A stretch of DNA of 64,000 nt from Streptomyces sp. TLI_105 (GTDB taxonomy: Bacteria; Actinomycetota; Actinomycetes; Streptomycetales; Streptomycetaceae), in assembly GCF_900105415.1 (NCBI RefSeq), contig NZ_FNSM01000001.1:3798501-3862500 (forward strand), read 5' to 3'. Positions 42,280-51,408 of the stretch are shown in pieces (the stretch's first letter is position 1; every line of letters starts with the position of its first letter). The notes under the pieces are model-generated. The model was given only the letters and a program-made list of their open reading frames with translations, ran no database searches and had not been told where the DNA came from. The position numbers were made by a program, and so were the translations under genes.

Positions 42280-43254
42280 ATGGCTACCACCACACCTGAC
42301 ATACAGAGGAGCCGGGGCGCCAAGAGCGCGACCCGCCCCGGGGACCGCATCTTCAGCGGCCTGTCCCGAGGCTCCGGCATCACCCTCCTCGTGATCATGG
42401 CCGCGATCGCGGTCTTCCTGACCTACCGTGCCGTCCTCGCCATCTCGGACGACAGCACCAACTTCTTCACCACCTTCGAGTGGAACCCGGCGGGCAACCC
42501 GCCGGTCTTCGGCATCGCCGTCCTCGCCTTCGGCACGATCGTCTCCTCGGTCATCGCGATGCTCATCGCCGTGCCCGTCGCGATCGGGATCGCCCTCTTC
42601 ATCTCGCACTACGCGCCGCGCAAGCTGGCCAAGCCGCTCGCGTACGTCGTGGACCTGCTCGCCGCCGTGCCCAGCATCATCTACGGCCTCTGGGGCGCGA
42701 TCTTCCTCGTCCCGTACCTGGACGGCCTCAACAAGTGGCTCGACCAGTACCTGGGCTGGACGTACATCTTCGACAAGTCCAGCGACGGCGTCGCCCGCAA
42801 CCTCTTCACCGTGGGCATCCTGCTGGCGATCATGATCCTTCCGATCATCACCAACGTGACCCGCGAGGTCTTCCTCCAGGTCCCGCGGATGCACGAGGAG
42901 GCCGCCCTCGCCCTCGGCGCCACGCGCTGGGAGGTCATCCGCATGTCGGTGCTGCCCTTCGGCCGCTCCGGCATCATCTCCGCCTCCATGCTGGGCCTCG
43001 GCCGCGCGCTCGGCGAGACCATGGCCGTGGCCGTGGTCCTCTCCCCCAGCTTCGTCCTCTCGGGCCACCTGCTGGACCCGGGCGGCGGCACCTTCGCCCA
43101 GAACATCGCCGCGAAGTTCAACGAGGCCAACGAGTTCGGCCGGGACGCGCTGATCGCCTCCGGTCTCGTCCTCTTCGTCATCACCCTGCTGGTCAACGGC
43201 GCCGCCCGCTGGATCATCGGCCGCCGCAAGGAGTACTCGGGGGCCGCGGCATGA
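42280..43254 (+). CDS. pstC: Phosphate ABC transporter permease PstC
   Basis: A 324-residue membrane protein with six helices (SGITLLVIMAAIAVFLTYRA, FGIAVLAFGTIVSSVIAMLI, LLAAVPSIIYGLWGAIFLV, LLAIMILPIITNVTREVFL and others). The permease EAA-like loop is EEAALALGATRWEVIRMSVL with RSGIISASMLGLGRALGETM, the site contacted by the PstB ATPase. It forms the phosphate channel with PstA. Its stop overlaps the pstA start (ATGA). Confidence 0.95.
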   Translation: MATTTPDIQRSRGAKSATRPGDRIFSGLSRGSGITLLVIMAAIAVFLTYRAVLAISDDSTNFFTTFEWNPAGNPPVFGIAVLAFGTIVSSVIAMLIAVPVAIGIALFISHYAPRKLAKPLAYVVDLLAAVPSIIYGLWGAIFLVPYLDGLNKWLDQYLGWTYIFDKSSDGVARNLFTVGILLAIMILPIITNVTREVFLQVPRMHEEAALALGATRWEVIRMSVLPFGRSGIISASMLGLGRALGETMAVAVVLSPSFVLSGHLLDPGGGTFAQNIAAKFNEANEFGRDALIASGLVLFVITLLVNGAARWIIGRRKEYSGAAA

Positions 43255-44324
43255 GCCACGCCATACAGGAACGTCCGGTCTCGACCGCCCCGCGCCGCGG
43301 GTCCCTCTCCCACGCCCGGCTCCCCCGCTGGACCCCGGCCGCCGTCGCCGCGGGCTCGATCGCCGCGGGCATCGGCATCGGCCTCGCCGCCGGCTGGCAC
43401 AGCAAGGTCCAGTGGGGCCTGATCTCCGCGCTGCTCTTCGTCCTCGTCACCTTCGCCGTGACCACCAAGGTCGAGGGCCGCCGCCAGGCCAAGGACCGCG
43501 TCGCCACCAGCCTCGTCTGGGTGAGCTTCGTCCTCGCCGTCGTCCCGCTGCTCTCCCTCGCCTGGGTCACGATCAGCAAGGGCCTCGACGTCCTCGACGG
43601 CTACTTCCTGACCCACTCGATGAACGGCGTCCTCGACGCCGAGGCCGGCGGCGGCGTCTACCACGCGCTGCTCGGCACCATCGAGCAGGTCGGCATCGCG
43701 ACCCTGATCGCCGCGCCGATCGGCCTCCTCACCGCCGTCTACCTCGTCGAGTACGGCGGCGGAAAGCTGGCCCACGCCGTCACCTTCTTCGTCGACGTCA
43801 TGACGGGCATCCCGTCGATCGTCGCCGGCCTCTTCATCCTCGCCACCTGGAACCTGATCCTGGGCTTCGGCCCCTCCGGTTTCGCCGGCGCGATGGCCCT
43901 CGCCATCCTGATGATGCCGGTCGTGGTCCGCTCCACCGAGGAGATGCTCAAGCTCGTCCCGAACGAGCTCCGCGAGGCCTCCCTCGCCCTCGGCATCCCC
44001 AAGTGGCGCACCATCCTGAAGGTGGTCCTGCCCACCGCGATCGGCGGCATCACCACGGGCGTCATGCTCGCGGTCGCCCGCATCACCGGTGAGACGGCCC
44101 CGGTCCTGCTCCTCGTGTTCGGTACGAAGCTCATCAACCCGAACCCCTTCGAAGGCGCCCAGTCCTCCCTGCCGCTCTACGTGTACGAGCAGTACGCGGT
44201 CGGCACCGACGCCGCCGTGGCCCGCGCCTGGGCCGCCGCGCTCGTCCTGATCGCCTTCGTCATGATCCTCAACCTGGTGGCCCGCGGCATCGCCCGCTGG
44301 AAGGCCCCCAAGACCGGCCGCTGA
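43251..44324 (+). CDS. pstA: Phosphate ABC transporter permease PstA
   Basis: A 357-residue membrane protein. Two N-terminal hydrophobic segments (AAVAAGSIAAGIGIGLAAG, WGLISALLFVLVTFAVTT) and a linker precede the six-helix permease core. The EAA-like loop is REASLALGIPKWRTILKVVL with ITGETAPVLLLVFG. It couples to PstB. It overlaps pstC by 4 bases and is followed by pstB after 25 bases. Confidence 0.95.
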   Translation: MSHAIQERPVSTAPRRGSLSHARLPRWTPAAVAAGSIAAGIGIGLAAGWHSKVQWGLISALLFVLVTFAVTTKVEGRRQAKDRVATSLVWVSFVLAVVPLLSLAWVTISKGLDVLDGYFLTHSMNGVLDAEAGGGVYHALLGTIEQVGIATLIAAPIGLLTAVYLVEYGGGKLAHAVTFFVDVMTGIPSIVAGLFILATWNLILGFGPSGFAGAMALAILMMPVVVRSTEEMLKLVPNELREASLALGIPKWRTILKVVLPTAIGGITTGVMLAVARITGETAPVLLLVFGTKLINPNPFEGAQSSLPLYVYEQYAVGTDAAVARAWAAALVLIAFVMILNLVARGIARWKAPKTGR

Positions 44325-44349
44325 CGCGGCACACTGGAAGTGAATTGAT

Positions 44350-45126
<777 letters not shown>

Positions 45127-45197
45127 CCCATGACCCCATGCGGCTCCGCCGCGTGGCCGTCCTGCGGTGCTGCATGGCGGTGCCACCGCACGACGAA

Positions 45198-45229
45198 GGG
45201 CCCGGCTCCCCCACAGGGGAGCCGGGCCC
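45198..45229 (+). terminator. 14-bp perfect hairpin ending pstSCAB
   Basis: GGGCCCGGCTCCCC at 45198-45211 is exactly complementary to GGGGAGCCGGGCCC at 45216-45229 with a CACA loop, followed by ATTTACG. It lies between the convergent pstB and pit genes and probably ends both. Confidence 0.9.
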
Positions 45230-45242
45230 ATTTACGTAGAAC

Positions 45243-45310
45243 CGTTGCATACGTTCCGCAGGGCGGAACGGGTGGGCACGATGCCCCCGGGCCGGCGCCC
45301 GCTCACGGAC
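45243..45310 (+). repeat. Partial copy of the composite palindromic repeat
   Basis: CGTTCCGC at 45252-45259 and GCGGAACG at 45263-45270, then GGTGGGCACGATGCC, reproduce the hairpin head and shoulder of the repeat seen at 3131-3165, 40501-40534 and 58445-58480. The remainder of the repeat is missing. It lies between the pstB terminator and the pit stop. Confidence 0.7.
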
Positions 45311-45335
45311 CGCTCGCCCCAGGGGCCTCGGGCCG

Positions 45336-46334
45336 CTACCCGAAGATCAGCTGAACGACGTAGTAGCTCGCCGCAGCGACCAGCCCCGCCGCCGGCATCG
45401 TGATGAACCAGCCGAGGACGATGTTCTTGGCGACGCCCCAGCGCACCGCGTTGATCCGCTTCGTGGCGCCCACACCCATGATCGCCGAGGTGATGACGTG
45501 GGTCGTGGAGATCGGCGCCTTGAAGAGGAAGGCGGTGACGAACATGATCGACGCGCCCGTCGTCTCCGCGGCGAAGCCCTGCGGCGGGTCCAGCTCGATG
45601 ATCTTGCGGCCGAGGGTCCGCATGATCCGCCAGCCGCCCGCGTACGTACCGAGCGAGAGCATCACCGCGCAGGCGAACTTCACCCACACCGGAATCGGCG
45701 CGTCCGCGCTCTGCACGTCGCCGATGACCAGGGCCATCACCACGATGCCCATCGTCTTCTGCGCGTCCTGGAGGCCGTGGCCCAGCGCCATGCCGGCCGC
45801 CGAGACGGTCTGCGCGATGCGGAAGCCGCGCTTGGCCTTGTGCGGATTGGCCTTGCGGAACATCCACAGGATCGCGGTCATCACCAGGTAACCGGCGATC
45901 AGACCGACGAGCGGCGAGAGGAACATCGGGATGACGACCTTCTCGAGGACGCCCGACCAGATGACCTCCGTACCACCCGCGAGCGCCGCGCCCACCATGC
46001 CGCCGAAGAGGGCGTGCGAGGAGGACGAGGGAAGACCGAAGTACCAGGTGACCAGGTTCCAGACGATCGCGCCGAGCAACGCGGCGAAGAGGATGCCCAT
46101 CCCCGAATTGCCCGTCGGCGTCTCGATCAGACCCTTGCTGACGGTGTGCGCGACGCCGCTGCCGAGGAAGGCACCGGCCAGGTTCATGACCGCCGCCATC
46201 GCCAGCGCCGCCCGGGGGGTCAGCGCCCGGGTCGACACCGAGGTGGCGATGGCGTTGGCGGAATCGTGGAAGCCGTTCGTATACGTGAAGCCGAGCGCGA
46301 CCCCGATGGTCACGATCAGAGCGAAGGTGTCCAC
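45336..46334 (-). CDS. pit: Low-affinity inorganic phosphate transporter, Pit family
   Basis: A 332-residue membrane protein from a GTG start. The two inverted Pit repeats carry the signatures GFTYTNGFHDSANAIATSVS near the N-terminus and the counterpart GLPSSSSHALFGGMVGAALA and FKAPISTTHVITSAIMGVGA. About ten helices are seen. It takes up metal-phosphate with protons. An AGGAG sits 12 bases upstream. It lies 5 bases after its PhoU-like partner, so they are coupled. I recall the S. coelicolor orthologue as pitH1. Confidence 0.94.
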   Translation of the reverse strand: MDTFALIVTIGVALGFTYTNGFHDSANAIATSVSTRALTPRAALAMAAVMNLAGAFLGSGVAHTVSKGLIETPTGNSGMGILFAALLGAIVWNLVTWYFGLPSSSSHALFGGMVGAALAGGTEVIWSGVLEKVVIPMFLSPLVGLIAGYLVMTAILWMFRKANPHKAKRGFRIAQTVSAAGMALGHGLQDAQKTMGIVVMALVIGDVQSADAPIPVWVKFACAVMLSLGTYAGGWRIMRTLGRKIIELDPPQGFAAETTGASIMFVTAFLFKAPISTTHVITSAIMGVGATKRINAVRWGVAKNIVLGWFITMPAAGLVAAASYYVVQLIFG

Positions 46335-46339
46335 GAAGC

Positions 46340-46960
46340 TCAGGACTCCTTGACCGCGATGGTCTCCACCGTGTTGGCCACGTGCTCGAAGGCGTCGGCC
46401 GCCTCCTCCAGCACATCCACGACCTGCTTGAGCTTCAGCACCTCGATGGCGTCGTACTTGCCGTTGAAGAGGTGGGCGAGCAGCTTGCGGTGGATCTGGT
46501 CCGCCTGGTTCTCGAGGCGGTTGACCTCGATCCAGTACTCGGTCAGGTTGGACATCGTCCGCAGGTTCGGCATGGCCTCGGCGGTCAGCTCCGCCGCCCG
46601 GGCCAGCACCTCGATCTGTTGCTCGACACCCTTGGGGAGCTCTTCGATGTTGTAGAGGACGACCAGGTCGACGGCCTCTTCCATGAAGTCCATGATGTCG
46701 TCGAGGCACGAAGCGAGGGAGTAGATGTCCTCGCGGTCGAACGGTGTGATGAAGGAGGAGTTCAGCTGGTGGAAGATCGCGTGGGTGGCGTCGTCACCGG
46801 CGTGCTCCGCTGCCCGCATCCGCTCCGCGATCTCGGCCCGGGCGGAAGGCTCCGCTCCGAGCAGTTCCATCAGGAGCTTGGAGCCCGTGACGATGTTGTC
46901 CGCGGACGCGGCGAACATGTCGTAGAAGCTCGTCTCCCTGGGGGTCAGACGAAATCGCAC
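46340..46960 (-). CDS. PhoU-like DUF47 protein, Pit accessory
   Basis: A 206-residue all-helical protein of the DUF47 family. Metal-site motifs typical of PhoU-like domains occur as FDREDIYSLASCLDDIMDFM and EVNRLENQADQIHRKLLAHL. Such proteins are encoded with Pit transporters and are thought to regulate them. TAGCAT with a flanking GATGC/GCATC dyad (46996-47010) is a promoter candidate 40 bases upstream. Confidence 0.9.
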   Translation of the reverse strand: MRFRLTPRETSFYDMFAASADNIVTGSKLLMELLGAEPSARAEIAERMRAAEHAGDDATHAIFHQLNSSFITPFDREDIYSLASCLDDIMDFMEEAVDLVVLYNIEELPKGVEQQIEVLARAAELTAEAMPNLRTMSNLTEYWIEVNRLENQADQIHRKLLAHLFNGKYDAIEVLKLKQVVDVLEEAADAFEHVANTVETIAVKES

Positions 46961-47103
46961 GTGAGGTCCTCGGGGTGCTGGGTTTCGGTCAGGCTGATGC
47001 TAGGCGCATCATCCGGCCACGGCTAACCGGCGTCTCTCAGTGTCGCCCATCAGGCACAGTGAACTGCACGGGCCCCCGCCCGGATCGGCGGGGATCGGTA
47101 CCA

Positions 47104-47122
47104 TATACCCACGAGGGGTATA
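47104..47122 (+). promoter_or_regulatory. CsoR operator
   Basis: TATACCC at 47104-47110 and GGGTATA at 47116-47122 form a perfect dyad with a 5-base spacer (ACGAG), the form of site recognised by CsoR proteins (TACCC...GGGTA). It lies 31 bases before the csoR start, so the gene is probably autoregulated by copper. Confidence 0.8.
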
Positions 47123-47153
47123 CACCCCCTTTTCTGGACAGCGGGAGGACGCG

Positions 47154-47519
47154 ATGACGACCACCGAGACGGACCAGGTCACCCCCGAGGCCGTCGGGGC
47201 CGTCGAGCCGGCCGACCACACGCACGGGCACGACCACGGCGTGCACGGCTACCACAAGCAGAAGGACGAGCACCTCAAGCGGCTGCGCCGGATCGAGGGC
47301 CAGATCCGCGGCCTCCAGCGGATGGTCGACGAGGACGTCTACTGCATCGACATACTCACGCAGGTCTCGGCCTCGACCAAGGCCCTCCAGTCCTTCGCCC
47401 TCCAGCTCCTGGAGGAGCACCTGCGGCACTGCGTCGCGGACGCGGCGGCCACAGGCACGGGCATCGACGAGAAGGTCGAGGAGGCCACGAAGGCCATCGC
47501 CCGCATGATGCGCACCTGA
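47154..47519 (+). CDS. csoR: CsoR, copper-sensing transcriptional repressor
   Basis: A 121-residue CsoR. After a disordered 37-residue N-terminus with six histidines between 22 and 34, the helical core carries the Cu(I) ligands Cys64 (VYCIDIL), His89 and Cys93 (EEHLRHCV), the canonical C-H-C set. The RIEGQIRGLQRMVDED segment is the family signature. Copper binding releases it from DNA. AGGAC precedes the ATG. No copper exporter or chaperone lies next to it here, so its targets other than itself are elsewhere. Confidence 0.95.
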   Translation: MTTTETDQVTPEAVGAVEPADHTHGHDHGVHGYHKQKDEHLKRLRRIEGQIRGLQRMVDEDVYCIDILTQVSASTKALQSFALQLLEEHLRHCVADAAATGTGIDEKVEEATKAIARMMRT

Positions 47520-47545
47520 GCCGGGCGGGGCGGGACCGTGGTCCC

Positions 47546-47731
47546 TCAGAGTTCCTCCGCGGCCCGCTCCGCCGCCACCCGCAGCACCTCGTCGATCCGG
47601 TCGGCGCTGAGCCGCTCCCCGTCCGCGGCCGACGCCGCGATGATCAGCTCGCCGCAGAGCTCGATCTCCGCGAGGGCGACGCGGTCCGGGTCTGTGAGCA
47701 CGGTTGCTGTACCGGGCGGGGCCACGCGCAT
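47546..47731 (-). CDS. Small protein of unknown function, 61 aa
   Basis: From an ATG at 47731 with GAGGTGG immediately upstream. It reads MRVAPPGTATVLTDPDRVAL and contains EIELCGELIIAASAADGERL with DRIDEVLRVAAERAAEEL, a helical C-terminus. A longer in-frame start at 47806 adds 25 residues with poorer features. Unknown family; I recall similar short proteins in Streptomyces at this place, next to a lipoprotein gene. Confidence 0.65.
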   Translation of the reverse strand: MRVAPPGTATVLTDPDRVALAEIELCGELIIAASAADGERLSADRIDEVLRVAAERAAEEL

Positions 47732-47849
47732 CCACCTCTTCCTGCCGGCGTCGGTCTCCCAGCGGTCTCCCAGCGTAGGTACGGCGACACGAACGGCGCA
47801 TGACACGTCTGGACCATTTGCCGATGGTCCGTGCCGCCACCGGGCCGGG

Positions 47850-48692
47850 TCAGGCCTCGATCTTCCCGGCGTAGATGTCCCGGCGGTCCGGCAGCGTCAC
47901 CTCGACGGGGACCCCGAAGCCGTACAGCAGGGTCGTCGAGGCGACCGCGACCGTCCGGCCCTGGTTGCTGAAGCTGAACTGGTGGCGCACCTTCCGCAGC
48001 CGCCCCTCGCCGTCGAGGTACGCGTCGAAGGGCACCGTGTCCTTGGCGAACCCTTTCGCCGCCGCGGCGAGCGCCCCGCGCAGCTGCGGCGAGGCGGCCC
48101 GGGCGGCGTGCGCGATGTCGGCGACGCCCCGGTAGTGGCCGACTTTCACCCCTGCCAGATCGACCTCGCCGAGGTACGTGACCTCGCGGGCGCCCCGCAG
48201 CAGCTCCGCCGCGGCGGCCGGGTCGGTGGCGCCGTTGGTGACGAGGTTCCCGTCGTCGAGGGTGGTGGTGTCGACGCGGACCCACTTGTCGGCGGGCACT
48301 CCGGCGCCCCGGTTCTTCATGTAGAGCGCGCCGGGGGTGAGGAGCTCGGTGATCGGCCGGTGTTCGCTCGCCCCCGCCGGGTCCTTCGGCAGCAGCACCT
48401 GGAGCCGCCCGGTGCGGCGCCGGAAGTCGTAGCCGCCCTCGCCCCGGATGGTGACCCGGGTGCCGCCGGCGGCCATCTCCATGGAGGTGCTCGCCTTGGA
48501 GGTGCCGGCCCTCACCAGGGTGTCGGCGGCGTTCCGTACGGCGAGGGCGGGGTCGGCGGCCGCCGCCTTCGGGTCCCCGGGGGCGGCGCAGCCCGTGACC
48601 GCCGCGGTCCCGACGAGGGAGCCGACCAGGACGGCGACGGCGAGCGCCCCGCTCCCGAAGCCCTGCGGACGCCCGTACCGCTGCACCACCAT
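47850..48692 (-). CDS. Lipoprotein, LppX/LprG-like lipid-binding family
   Basis: A 280-residue lipoprotein. Signal and lipobox: LVGSLVGTAAVTGCAAPGD, with the modified Cys near 38. The mature protein has the LppX_LprAFG-type beta-alpha fold pattern: GTRVTIRGEGGYDFRRRTGR, YMKNRGAGVPADKWVRVDTT, LRKVRHQFSFSNQ. Relatives bind or carry lipids across the envelope in mycobacteria. Function in Streptomyces unknown. Monocistronic or with the 61-residue gene downstream. Confidence 0.82.
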   Translation of the reverse strand: MVVQRYGRPQGFGSGALAVAVLVGSLVGTAAVTGCAAPGDPKAAAADPALAVRNAADTLVRAGTSKASTSMEMAAGGTRVTIRGEGGYDFRRRTGRLQVLLPKDPAGASEHRPITELLTPGALYMKNRGAGVPADKWVRVDTTTLDDGNLVTNGATDPAAAAELLRGAREVTYLGEVDLAGVKVGHYRGVADIAHAARAASPQLRGALAAAAKGFAKDTVPFDAYLDGEGRLRKVRHQFSFSNQGRTVAVASTTLLYGFGVPVEVTLPDRRDIYAGKIEA

Positions 48693-48821
48693 CGCTGCCA
48701 ACCCCCAACGCCTCACCGCTGTTTGCCCGGCACCGCCCTTCCCCGGGGCCCGCGGGCCCGGGGGCACCCGATCCGCATAACGACGGTCGGGGCGTGCCGT
48801 CACGCGCAGTACGGTGGTGGG

Positions 48822-48977
48822 GTGCACGCGCAGGCTTCCTCCCACCACACCACGACGACGGAGCGCGGCTCGTTCGCGCTGGCACGGTGCAGCTGCGGCT
48901 GGACGGGCCCGGCCCGCAGATCCCGTGACAAGGCCCGTACGGACGCGGCGGAACACCTGCGTACGAGCAACTCCTAG
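48822..48977 (+). CDS. Small CxC protein, 51 aa
   Basis: GTG start; reads VHAQASSHHTTTTERGSFAL, then ARCSCGWTGPARRSRDKART and DAAEHLRTSNS. The CSCGW core with a basic tail resembles small zinc-binding or nucleic-acid-binding peptides of actinobacteria; a single CxC cannot bind zinc alone, so dimerisation would be needed. No clear Shine-Dalgarno. The 129-base gap upstream and GC-codon pattern support coding. Low-confidence assignment of role. Confidence 0.55.
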   Translation: MHAQASSHHTTTTERGSFALARCSCGWTGPARRSRDKARTDAAEHLRTSNS

Positions 48978-48998
48978 GACCCGGCCCCCGGACCGGTC

Positions 48999-49721
48999 CT
49001 ACGCGGCGAGGTCGTTCTGGCCGGTGCCGGCGGCGGGGCCGCCGAGCCGGGGCTCGGGGATGCCGACGGTCTCGGGGCGGCGTGCCGCGTCGCCCCGGCG
49101 GGAGCGGACGAGCCGGGCGCCGCGGCCGGAGCGGGCGACCGCGGAGACGACGGGCGTCAGCAGGGCGAGGGCGACCGGGGCGAGGAGCAGCGCCACGGCC
49201 GTGCCGAGGGCGAAGCCGCCGATGACGTCGGTCGGGTAGTGGACGCCCATGTAGACCCGGACGAAGCCCTCGGCGAGGGCGAGCGCGAGGGCGGCGAGGC
49301 CGAAGCGGCGGTGGGCGACGAAGATTCCGACGCCGAGCGCCATCGTCAGCGTGGCGTGGTCGCTGACGAAGGAGAAGTCGGTCTTCCCGTCGACGAGGAC
49401 CTCCAGGCCCTGGTGGTCCCTGAAGGGTCTGGGGCGCTCGACGAAGCCGCGGATGGGAATGTTGACCAGGAGGGCGATGCCGGCCGCCAGCGGGGCCCAC
49501 ACGAGCCCGGCGACGGCCGAGACGGAGTCGGCGAGGGTGCCGCGCCTGCGGACGCTCCACCAGCACCAGAGCACGACGAGGACCATCGCGAGCACGATCC
49601 CGTACTCGCCGACGAACTCCATGACGCGGTCGAACCACGGCGGAGCGGCCTTGGCCAGTCCGTTGATGTCGTAGAGCAGGCCGACATCGGGGTTCGAGCC
49701 GTCCGATGCGAGTCCAGCCAT
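48999..49721 (-). CDS. PAP2-family membrane phosphatase
   Basis: A 240-residue membrane protein of the phosphatidic-acid phosphatase type 2 superfamily. Catalytic motifs: FVERPRPFRDHQG, SFVSDHATLTMALGVGIFVA and FVRVYMGVHYPTDVIGGFAL, matching KxxxxxxRP, PSGH-like and SRxxxxxHxxxD (with Ser-Asp-His in place of PSGH). Five or six helices. It may recycle undecaprenyl pyrophosphate or dephosphorylate lipids. Start at 49721 behind AAGGGG; an upstream ATG at 49757 is possible. Confidence 0.88.
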   Translation of the reverse strand: MAGLASDGSNPDVGLLYDINGLAKAAPPWFDRVMEFVGEYGIVLAMVLVVLWCWWSVRRRGTLADSVSAVAGLVWAPLAAGIALLVNIPIRGFVERPRPFRDHQGLEVLVDGKTDFSFVSDHATLTMALGVGIFVAHRRFGLAALALALAEGFVRVYMGVHYPTDVIGGFALGTAVALLLAPVALALLTPVVSAVARSGRGARLVRSRRGDAARRPETVGIPEPRLGGPAAGTGQNDLAA

Positions 49722-49939
49722 CTGCTGCGGCCCCTTGCTCTCGTGTCTGGTTTCCAACCCCCGTGGTCAGAGCGGTCGGATCAGGGAACGAACCGCCTGA
49801 GGCGTACGTTCCGCTCTCTCCGGTGGATCATGCCGACGTTATCGAAGAGTGACGGCCCGCCGCAGCCCAGGGCCTGCGCATGACGGAGAGTTCCAGCCAT
49901 GCCCGATACGCCCCGAAGGCGACGGCCCGTCTGCTTCCC

Positions 49940-50971
49940 TCAGGCCTGCGGAAGATGGGTGGGCAGCGCCGCCGCGCCCTCCTGGGTGACCCGGGTGGCG
50001 CCGAAGTAGTCCGGGGTGTCGATCCGGTCGAAGCGGATCACGGCCCCGGTGCGCGGGGCGTCGATCATGTAGCCGCCGCCGACGTAGATGCCGACGTGCC
50101 GGATGGCCCGGGAGTTGGTCAGGTCGTCCGAGAAGAACACGAGGTCGCCCGGGAGCAGCTCGTCCCGGCTCGGGTGCGGCCCGGCGTTGTACTGGTCGTT
50201 GGCGACGCGCGGCAGCTGCACGCCGACGCTGTCGTACGCGGCCTGGGTGAGCCCGGAGCAGTCGAAGCGCCCGTTCTGCGCGGCCGTGCCCGTACCGCCC
50301 CAGAGGTACGGGGTGCCCAGCTTCTGCTGCGCGTAGTGGATGGCGGCCGCGGCCTGCTGCGAGGGCGCGACACGGCCCACCGGCCGGGCGAAGCTCTTCT
50401 CCAGGGACCGGATGATGCGGACGTAGTTCTGCGTCTCGCTGATGGGCGGCACCCCGCCGTGCCTGATGACCCGGTACGCGCCCGCGTTGTACGCGGCCAG
50501 CATGTTGTTCGCCGGATCCCCGGGGACGTCCTTCACGTAGCCGGCGAGCTCGCAGTCGTACGAGGCGGCGGACGGAATGGCGTCCTGCGGGTCCCAGATG
50601 TCCCGGTCCCCGTCCCCGTCGCCGTCGACGCCGTGCCCGGCCCAGGTGCCGGGGATGAACTGGGCGATGCCCCGGGCATCGGCCGGGGAGATCGCCCGCG
50701 GGTTCCAGCCGCTCTCCTGGTACAGCTGGGCGGCCAGCAGCGCCGGATTGATGGCGGGACAGAGATTCCCCCACCGCTGCACGAGCCCCTGGTACAGAGC
50801 GGGGACGGAGCCCTTCGCGAGGGCCACGGCACCGTTCTTGGCGCCCGCGCCGCCGGCGATGCCGGCCGCCGCGGAGTACGTGCCGACGACGAGCAGCGCG
50901 ACGAGACCGAGGCAGACCCCCAGCCCCCCACCGGCCCACAGCCAGGCCTTGCCACCCCTACGCACCGTCAA
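49940..50971 (-). CDS. Lytic transglycosylase plus NlpC/P60 endopeptidase (wall hydrolase)
   Basis: A 343-residue exported or membrane-anchored enzyme. An N-terminal helix (about 8-32, AWLWAGGGLGVCLGLVALLV) leads to an SLT-type transglycosylase domain (65-190) with catalytic Glu in LYQESGWNPRAIS and IAQFIPGTWAGHG. An NlpC/P60 peptidase follows (210-340): YLWGGTGTAAQNGRFDCSGL (catalytic Cys), HVGIYVGGGYMIDAPRTG (His). It would cut both glycan and peptide bonds of peptidoglycan. Being divergent from the type IV secretion-like operon, it is the likely VirB1-type partner that opens the wall. Confidence 0.93.
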   Translation of the reverse strand: MTVRRGGKAWLWAGGGLGVCLGLVALLVVGTYSAAAGIAGGAGAKNGAVALAKGSVPALYQGLVQRWGNLCPAINPALLAAQLYQESGWNPRAISPADARGIAQFIPGTWAGHGVDGDGDGDRDIWDPQDAIPSAASYDCELAGYVKDVPGDPANNMLAAYNAGAYRVIRHGGVPPISETQNYVRIIRSLEKSFARPVGRVAPSQQAAAAIHYAQQKLGTPYLWGGTGTAAQNGRFDCSGLTQAAYDSVGVQLPRVANDQYNAGPHPSRDELLPGDLVFFSDDLTNSRAIRHVGIYVGGGYMIDAPRTGAVIRFDRIDTPDYFGATRVTQEGAAALPTHLPQA

Positions 50972-51199
50972 CCACCCCTCGGCTCATGGCAGTACGCCCG
51001 GAAAACCAGTCTAGGCGGGCGGGTGCCGGTTCAGGGGGTGGACGAAGCGGACGGAACGGAGGTGTCCAGAAACCAGAAGTCGGAACGGACGGAGGGATCC
51101 CCGAGGCTCGCCGCATCCTCCGGCACGTCGTCCGCCTTGCGCTAGCAGCCGCCCCTTGACGCGGCCCCAAGAGTGCAACAACGACAATCATTGCCCGGA

Positions 51200-51288
51200 G
51201 TCACTCTCCGTGATACACAGAGTGACCATACGCTTCTTCGCATGGAAACCGGCCACACCACCGCAGGTCAAGACGGTCAGACCGGTCA
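51200..51288 (+). promoter_or_regulatory. Dyad and GGTCA direct repeats in the promoter region of the secretion-like operon
   Basis: The 437-base gap 50972-51408 separates the wall hydrolase from the secretion-like operon. GTCACTCT (51200-51207) is exactly complementary to AGAGTGAC (51219-51226) with an 11-base spacer. Further down GGTCA occurs at 51266, 51275 and 51284 with 9-base spacing. These are candidate regulator sites for the divergent promoters. A 56-codon frame (ATG 51242) and shorter in-frame versions (ATG 51332 or 51362) end in the TGA overlapping the next start. Confidence 0.45.
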
Positions 51289-51408
51289 AGTGTGCGGGGA
51301 TCGGGTAAAGAGAGCCGCCAAGCCGTCACACATGGGCGGTTTCATCAGCGAAGATAGGGCGATGACCCATGCCGTTCGGCAGGGGCGCACAAGTACCCAA
51401 CAGGGGCG

